Of a DNA stretch of 64,000 bases, positions 58,833 to 64,000 are shown piece by piece (positions within the stretch are counted from its first letter, which is position 1; every line of letters begins with the position of its first letter). Made by a program: the position numbers and the translations under genes. Origin of the DNA: a bacterium (GTDB lineage Bacteria; UBP6; UBA1177); NCBI GenBank assembly GCA_016290135.1, contig JAEESW010000003.1, positions 1-64,000 of the forward strand, given 5' to 3'. Below the pieces are notes generated by a model. That model was not told the DNA's origin, ran no database searches, and worked only from the letters and a program-made list of their open reading frames with translations.

Positions 58833-61631
58833 GTGAAAAACATAATAATTTCTATATTTTTGTTGTTTTTATCTTTCGCGCTTTTAGCTGAAGAAAGAGT
58901 CACTTTTTCAAGGTATGAGACTGAGCACCAGATCCTTTATTTTTCATCGAATCTTGATCCGTCGGTCATCGACAGGCTCATTGCCGATGCCGAGCGTTCC
59001 GAAGAGTTCATAAAAGCGCTTTACGGCTGGGTTCCGAAAAAAAAGATCGCCGTGGTTTACGACAGAGAGACCGACACGGCGAACGGCTGGTCAAATGCGT
59101 TTATGAAAAACTCAATATTTCTCTATATTTATCCGCCTGACAGATATTCAACTCTTTCGAGTTACAAAAACTGGGAGTTCGGTCTGCACGTTCATGAATA
59201 CACCCATTCGACGCAGATAGGGCAGGCACGCGGATTTCCTAGAGTGATGAACCTCATTTTCGGTGATTTCTACTTCATCGGCGGAACGGTTCCGACCTGG
59301 ATGATAGAGGGCGCTGCGGTATACAGCGAAAGTATCTCGGAAGGGAAGGGGAGGCTCAACAGCCCGCTTTACAAAAAGTATCTTTACTCTTTTTTCGATG
59401 CGGGGACTGAGCTCAAATTGGGCGAACTTTCGGGCGTCACCGACCACTGGTTAGGCGGAAATCTTCCTTATCTTTACGGCACCTTTTTCTATGCATACTT
59501 GGTCGAAAAGGTAGGTGCGGACGGGATGAAACGCTTTTTCGAGGAGCTTAGCGACGACTTTTTTCCGTTTCTTATGACACGCGCCGGAAAAATGGCTTTT
59601 CACAAATCGATCTACGGGCTTTACAAAGATTTTATCCGCGAAAACAAAGAAAAAGTTAAGAGCGGAAAAAGTGCGAAACCCTGGACGGAAGAGCGTTTCT
59701 CGAGAGTTTACGCCGATATCGCGGGAGATGGTTACAGATTTTTCGCGGCAAACCAGTCGGATCGCGGGATTTACGGTTTCGACGGAAGAAAGATCTCAAA
59801 ACTCAACACGATGAGTTCCGTAACATCGTTTGCCGAAAAAGACGGAAAAATGCTCTTTACCCAAACTGTGACGGATGGCGGCAGAACGAGCAGAGACGAA
59901 CTTTTTTTGAAAGAAAAAAATTCCGCAATAAGGCAGCTCACCCGGCAGGGCAGCGTCCTTGAAGCCTTTTTCGGGAAAAACGGCGATATATTCTTTATCT
60001 CTTTCCGCGACGGAATAAACCGCATAACACGGACCGATCACAGCGGCAGAGTGCTGAAGGAATGGGAGTTCCCGGCGATAGATTCGATATACAGCCTCTC
60101 GTTTTCTGAGGATGGAAAAACCATGGCGTTCACCGGCAACCGCTTCGAAAGCGAAAAAAACATATTTCTGTTTGATACCGGAAGCGGTGAACTTCGCGAA
60201 ATCGAGATCGTTGGCGAGCAGTACAGCGTCTACTTTGAAAACGGGAGAACTCTTGTTTTTTCAAGCGGGCTGGATGCAGACATCGTGCCGATGCGGCTTG
60301 ATCTTGGCACAAACGAGGTCGTCAGGCTCTGCGAACCGGCTTATCCCGCGCTTTTCCCGAAAGTTCAGGGCAAAAAAGTCTACTATCTCACGTTCGACAA
60401 CGACGGTTTCTACCCCGATTCCTGCGATATGAAAGCGGACAGCGGAAAACTTCCGAATGCAGTCGTAAAAGTTATCGAAAAAGGAGAAAAAGCGAAACTT
60501 CAGCACGAACTTGCCAAGGCAAAAGGATACGAAGGGATGCTCCCCGCCCTCTGGTATCCGCAGTTCGACACCAATTTCGACATCTGGATGATAGGTGCGA
60601 CGGTAATGGGAAAATCGAACGACCAGATGCGCTCCTACGACATAACCTACACAAAAACTTTCGGCGGGAGCGGCAGGCACTACGTCCTTTTGGATTACTA
60701 CGACGATGCGGTCCTGCCTTCGTTCCGCACGTTTTTCACCTATTCGCACCAGACTGAAAACATTGATGAAGAGGATGTTTCGCGCGTTGTGACAGACAGG
60801 CTCATGCTCGGAGCTTCTTCGACGGGAACTTTTACTCATCCCGTTGCCGGAGCGGGGCAGGATGTCGTTTTGATAGGTCATTCTTTGGGCTGGAGTGCCG
60901 GGATAGGAGGCGTAATTATGGATGTGAAAGAGCCGCTTACACCGCATCAGAACAGGGCGAAAGACGAGGATGACGTGATTTTAAGTTTCGGCCTCAACTA
61001 CGGGTTTACTCTCAATTTCAACTCGTCCAGCCGCTTTTTAAGCGAGCCGATGAATAATTTTTCGTTCTCTGCGCCTGTCGTTTTTTCGAAACTTTTCCTC
61101 ACTGAAAACGAGGAACTGACATTCGCGCCGCAGATAACTTTGAGTTTTCTCCTTTCAAAGACAGGAAAGCTCGGGTTCGTGACAAAAAATTCGTTTTACA
61201 TGGAATTCCTTTCCGATGATGAAATTTCTGTGACCGGCGCGGAAGAAGATCTCAAAATAGCCAGTTTCAGCAATTTTATCGGAAGAAATTCCTATTCGCT
61301 GCTCCTGCGCGGCTTCAATTCGGCAACTGCTGAAGGCCATCACGCATTTTTGTCGAGGAACGAACTTGTTTTCCACATCGTTTCTCTTGAAAGCAACCTC
61401 GGCGCGTTCCCGCTGATGTTCCGCAACATTCAGGGTGCAGTTTTCTTTGATGCCGGAACGGTTTCCGACGATGTTTCGGTCTTCAACGGTCATTTTTCGG
61501 CTTCCACGGGTTTTGAGATCAGGCTTCTGACTTATCTCGTCTACCGCGCTCCGCTGATGTGGACATTCGGGACAGGCTACGGATTCACCGACGGACACGA
61601 TATAAGTTTTTATTTCAACATCGGAATGTGA
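58833..61631 (+). CDS. Metalloprotease, beta-propeller and outer-membrane barrel in one protein
   Basis: A 932-residue protein with GTG start after AGGTGA. Signal peptide 1-19. The peptidase_MA-like zinc domain (about 25-290) has HEYTH at 121-125 and a third ligand Glu159 in MIEGAAVY, so the gluzincin site looks complete. Residues about 295-560 look like a TolB/WD40-like beta-propeller (FSEDGKTMAFTGNRFESEKN, ENGRTLVFSSGLD). The C-terminal 350 residues are barrel-like, ending in a surface-antigen-type last strand FYFNIGM. It is probably inserted in the outer membrane, with propeller and protease in the periplasm or outside. Substrate unknown. Confidence 0.82.
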   Translation: MKNIIISIFLLFLSFALLAEERVTFSRYETEHQILYFSSNLDPSVIDRLIADAERSEEFIKALYGWVPKKKIAVVYDRETDTANGWSNAFMKNSIFLYIYPPDRYSTLSSYKNWEFGLHVHEYTHSTQIGQARGFPRVMNLIFGDFYFIGGTVPTWMIEGAAVYSESISEGKGRLNSPLYKKYLYSFFDAGTELKLGELSGVTDHWLGGNLPYLYGTFFYAYLVEKVGADGMKRFFEELSDDFFPFLMTRAGKMAFHKSIYGLYKDFIRENKEKVKSGKSAKPWTEERFSRVYADIAGDGYRFFAANQSDRGIYGFDGRKISKLNTMSSVTSFAEKDGKMLFTQTVTDGGRTSRDELFLKEKNSAIRQLTRQGSVLEAFFGKNGDIFFISFRDGINRITRTDHSGRVLKEWEFPAIDSIYSLSFSEDGKTMAFTGNRFESEKNIFLFDTGSGELREIEIVGEQYSVYFENGRTLVFSSGLDADIVPMRLDLGTNEVVRLCEPAYPALFPKVQGKKVYYLTFDNDGFYPDSCDMKADSGKLPNAVVKVIEKGEKAKLQHELAKAKGYEGMLPALWYPQFDTNFDIWMIGATVMGKSNDQMRSYDITYTKTFGGSGRHYVLLDYYDDAVLPSFRTFFTYSHQTENIDEEDVSRVVTDRLMLGASSTGTFTHPVAGAGQDVVLIGHSLGWSAGIGGVIMDVKEPLTPHQNRAKDEDDVILSFGLNYGFTLNFNSSSRFLSEPMNNFSFSAPVVFSKLFLTENEELTFAPQITLSFLLSKTGKLGFVTKNSFYMEFLSDDEISVTGAEEDLKIASFSNFIGRNSYSLLLRGFNSATAEGHHAFLSRNELVFHIVSLESNLGAFPLMFRNIQGAVFFDAGTVSDDVSVFNGHFSASTGFEIRLLTYLVYRAPLMWTFGTGYGFTDGHDISFYFNIGM

Positions 61632-61660
61632 TTTTATCTGTTATTTTTTTTTAAATCTGC

Positions 61661-61666
61661 TATAAT
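61661..61666 (+). promoter_or_regulatory. Candidate extended -10 promoter for the CAP lipoprotein
   Basis: TGCTATAAT, an extended -10 element with consensus TATAAT. No good -35 box is seen at the right distance. It lies 25 bases before the ATG at 61692. Confidence 0.45.
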
Positions 61667-61691
61667 AATGCGTTTTTTTGCGGAGGAGTCT

Positions 61692-62909
61692 ATGAAAAAA
61701 GTGTTTTTCGCAGCTTTTTTTGTTTTAGTTTTCTTTGTTTCTTGCAGCAACAGCAGCAAAGACGGCGTTTACGGCGGGTTCGATGATGATGAGGAAGGCA
61801 GTTCCGAAGTCTCAGACAGCGACCACGGAAGCTACGAGCGCCCTGACGAAGCTCCTATGCCGGGAGGTTCAGGCGGTAGCGGCGGGAACGGAGGCCCTAA
61901 CGGAGGGACAGGCTCGAAGGACGGCGATACTTCAGAGAACGATGAAGATCTTGAGCCGGGAAATGACGAAGAGCCCGGGAACGACGATGACAACGGCGAA
62001 ATCCACGACGGCGATTCAGATTCTGACGGTGAAAAACCTGATGAGAACGGTGAGGAAGAAGGGGTCTACGCCCTTGAGCCCGATGTCGGATCGTGCACTT
62101 CAGGCATTCCCTCTGACAGCGAAAAGAAGAAAGTTCTCGACAGGATCAACTATCTGCGCTCGATCCACAAACTGGATCCGGTCGTTTACGATGACAAAGA
62201 TGATGAGGTCACGGCGGAATGCGCTCTTGTCATCGCAGCGAACGAGCAGCTCAGCCACACTCCCGACAGTTCATGGAAATGCTGGTCTCAGGTAGCTTAC
62301 GACGGATGCAGTTCGAGCAATATCCACATAGGAATGGCTTCCTACGATATGTCTTCGACCGACAGTGCGACGATCGTCGATGACTTTATGACTGAAGAGT
62401 ATCAGGGAGAACCTAAAACTCTCGGTCACAGACGCTGGCTCATCGATCCGTGGCTTACCCACATCGCTTTCGGACGCGCCGACTACTATGACGGCAACGG
62501 ATATTTTGTTCTTGGTTCGGCAATAAAAGTCATAAACGATGACGACGGCACCGGTGCCATTGCCGGCTCCGACATCAAATTTGTCGCCTATCCTTTTGAA
62601 AACTATCCGGCAGACCTTTATAACGACAACATCATGATGTCATTTACCGTGATAAAGGACAGATTCAGCAAGTATTCCAACGGGACGGGTATCAATTTTG
62701 CTTCCGCGACGATAGCGATAATCGATCCCGACAACAAAACGATGAAAGTGAAAAATATAGACTACGACACGCAGGGCTACGGAGTTCCCAACAATCTGCG
62801 CTGGTATGTCGAAGGGATCAAGCCGAATGTAAAATATAATGTCACGGTATCTAATATCATGATCAACGACAACCCTGAATTTTATCAATACTGGTTTGAA
62901 CTTAAATAG
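61692..62909 (+). CDS. CAP/SCP-domain lipoprotein
   Basis: A 405-residue lipoprotein with lipobox VSC (Cys at about 18). A long Gly/Asp/Glu/Ser/Pro linker (about 25-135) leads to a CAP superfamily domain (about 150-290; KVLDRINYLRSIHKLDPVVYDD, AIAANEQLSHTP-type core, GHRRWLIDP, HIAFG). The C-terminal beta-rich region (about 300-405) is unassigned. ATG at 61692 follows GGAGGAG. CAP proteins can bind sterols/lipids or act as proteases. Which applies here is unknown. The domain is placed on the cell surface by the linker. Confidence 0.8.
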   Translation: MKKVFFAAFFVLVFFVSCSNSSKDGVYGGFDDDEEGSSEVSDSDHGSYERPDEAPMPGGSGGSGGNGGPNGGTGSKDGDTSENDEDLEPGNDEEPGNDDDNGEIHDGDSDSDGEKPDENGEEEGVYALEPDVGSCTSGIPSDSEKKKVLDRINYLRSIHKLDPVVYDDKDDEVTAECALVIAANEQLSHTPDSSWKCWSQVAYDGCSSSNIHIGMASYDMSSTDSATIVDDFMTEEYQGEPKTLGHRRWLIDPWLTHIAFGRADYYDGNGYFVLGSAIKVINDDDGTGAIAGSDIKFVAYPFENYPADLYNDNIMMSFTVIKDRFSKYSNGTGINFASATIAIIDPDNKTMKVKNIDYDTQGYGVPNNLRWYVEGIKPNVKYNVTVSNIMINDNPEFYQYWFELK

Positions 62910-62918
62910 GGGATTTAA

Positions 62919-63770
62919 ATGAAAAAAGTTTTGTTTTTATTGAGCTTTTTGCTTGTTTTCATCGTGTCGTGCGGAGATGGTTCTGATTCTTCGAAACATA
63001 ATGATCCGGAAACTCCGGCGGCGGACCAGGCAGATCCCGGTGATGGGAGCGAACCTTCTGAAACTCCCGATACGGCAGAAAACGGAGGCTCTTCTGACCC
63101 GACAACCCCTGCCGGTGATACGGAACCTTCGGAAACGCCAGGCGGTAATGACGATACGATGGAAGAAGATCCTGCGCCTGAAACTCAGGCTGAAAGATTC
63201 TGTCAGTATGCCTGCACGACCGCTTCCGACTGCGTTCAGGGAAGCGCGAGTGCCATAAACGACGAAGACAACTACAAGTGCGAGAACAGAAAATGTGTAT
63301 ATTTGGGTTGCCTGAGCGACGCGGAATGTGATGAGATATACGGAGCCGTCACTGCGGCGACAGGCAGAGTCTACCGCTGCAACAAAAACGGTGCTTACGG
63401 TTATCCGGAATGCACACCAGTATGCTCGAATGCGGAGGACTGCAATCTTTACGGTGAAGGCTCGACGCAGTATGCCTACGATTTGGACAACAACAAATGT
63501 GAAAACGGATTTTGCGTCTATACCGGTTGCAACAGCGATGCGGAATGTGAAGTGTCAACATATTCAAGCGATTACAAGTGTATTGAACAGGATTATTCGG
63601 GAAAAACTTTGAAAATCTGCATTATTCCCTGCAAAACTGCGGCAGACTGCGCAAATTCTGTCTATCCGGAAGAATATTACGAGTGCAGAAATTCGCAGTG
63701 CATTGCAAAAAGCTGCGAAAGCGACGAATGGTGCGCTGAAAATATCAATTCGAATTTTTCGTGTTTATAG
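62919..63770 (+). CDS. Cys-rich repeat lipoprotein
   Basis: A 283-residue lipoprotein with lipobox VSC at about 16-18 and an Asp/Pro/Ser/Glu/Gly/Thr-rich linker (about 20-92). Four repeated Cys-rich modules of about 45-50 residues follow, each patterned C...C..ADC......YKCEN.KCVYLGC, with 20 or more Cys in total, likely all disulfide-bonded. The same type of module occurs near the N-terminus of the 963-residue lipoprotein at 4530-7421. It lies 9 bases after the CAP lipoprotein gene. Likely a surface or secreted binding protein. Confidence 0.75.
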   Translation: MKKVLFLLSFLLVFIVSCGDGSDSSKHNDPETPAADQADPGDGSEPSETPDTAENGGSSDPTTPAGDTEPSETPGGNDDTMEEDPAPETQAERFCQYACTTASDCVQGSASAINDEDNYKCENRKCVYLGCLSDAECDEIYGAVTAATGRVYRCNKNGAYGYPECTPVCSNAEDCNLYGEGSTQYAYDLDNNKCENGFCVYTGCNSDAECEVSTYSSDYKCIEQDYSGKTLKICIIPCKTAADCANSVYPEEYYECRNSQCIAKSCESDEWCAENINSNFSCL

Positions 63771-63778
63771 GAGATTAA

Positions 63779-64000
63779 ATGAAAATCCTTTTTGTTACAC
63801 CCGGAAAAAATGAAAATCCCTTTTTGAACGGTTTTTCTTTCAATGAATTGGAAAAACTTACGGCTGAAATAAACGGCGGGAAAACCGGCTGCAGCGCAGA
63901 GATCCTCGATATTTCATCTTTTGACCTGAAAAGCCTCTCGATACACGATGTCGAAAAGATCCTTGAGGGTCTCGGACCGAATATTCTGGATTTCGAAGCC
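63779..64000 (+). CDS. Partial protein, probable B12-binding radical-SAM N-terminus
   Basis: The first 74 codons of a gene cut by the window end. AGGAG precedes the ATG, 8 bases after the Cys-rich lipoprotein. The product begins MKILFVTPGKNENPF and continues into a helix-strand pattern ending IHDVEKILEGLGPNILDFEA, the layout of B12-binding domains that precede radical SAM cores. The Cys motif that would prove this is beyond the window. Confidence 0.5.
   Translation, partial: MKILFVTPGKNENPFLNGFSFNELEKLTAEINGGKTGCSAEILDISSFDLKSLSIHDVEKILEGLGPNILDFEA

Overview
The window comes from an uncultured, diderm (Gram-negative-type), probably anaerobic bacterium. The diderm evidence is direct: an RND/TolC export system, outer-membrane beta-barrel proteins and many lipobox proteins. 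The anaerobic hint is a ferredoxin-dependent indolepyruvate oxidoreductase. Lipoproteins with long Asp/Ser/Thr/Pro/Gly linkers, Cys-rich modules and SUMF1-like domains recall deltaproteobacterial, Myxococcota or Bradymonadota-type genomes, but no marker here fixes the phylum. Candidate sigma70-type promoters are easy to find (TTGACA / TAAAAT-like), many with a 16-base spacer. No rRNA, tRNA or CRISPR array was seen, and no stretch over 300 bases lacks a gene.

Layout. 112-8478 (minus): five-gene envelope operon encoding an SH3 plus beta-barrel protein, two lipoproteins with degenerate SUMF1 domains, an ASH-type secreted protein and a PKD/YfaP-like lipoprotein. 8663-10195: guaA. 10227-11411: nucleoside-recognition (gate) membrane protein. 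11580-14026: SxtJ, DUF5989 and carbamoyltransferase trio. 14027-20633 (minus): operon led by a 1711-residue secreted coiled-coil protein. 20785-28973 (minus): operon of a fused indolepyruvate ferredoxin oxidoreductase, a sigma54 activator, a membrane-anchored protein, a GT39-type glycosyltransferase and an M23 peptidase. 29146-31815 (plus): small protein, two lipoproteins (one with MORN repeats) and pth. 31928-33169: SurA/PpiD-N-like protein. 33206-37331 (minus): secreted protein, purN, Cache-like sensor, ssb and CDP-alcohol phosphatidyltransferase. 37436-44136 (minus): TolC, TetR, adaptor and RND pump, plus a DUF486 protein. 44259-47765 (minus): rpsF, rpsR, rplI, dnaB and a small anchored protein. 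47962-50232 (plus): pseudo-receiver/PATAN protein, hpt and trmB.

50233-58819 is an AT-richer accessory island. It holds two AAA_14/DUF4143 ATPases, two WG-repeat proteins, small membrane proteins and a DUF4424-like protein. It also carries two families of short repeated DNA. One is a tandem 23-base repeat that overlaps the promoter of the first ATPase. The other is a 74-base element with inverted arms in front of the second ATPase. Each family has an orphan copy with no ATPase behind it, and one orphan sits in an evident recombination scar. This is the most interesting part of the window.

58833-64000 (plus): a 932-residue metalloprotease/beta-propeller/beta-barrel protein, a CAP-domain lipoprotein, a Cys-rich lipoprotein and the start of a probable B12-binding radical-SAM-type protein cut by the window end.
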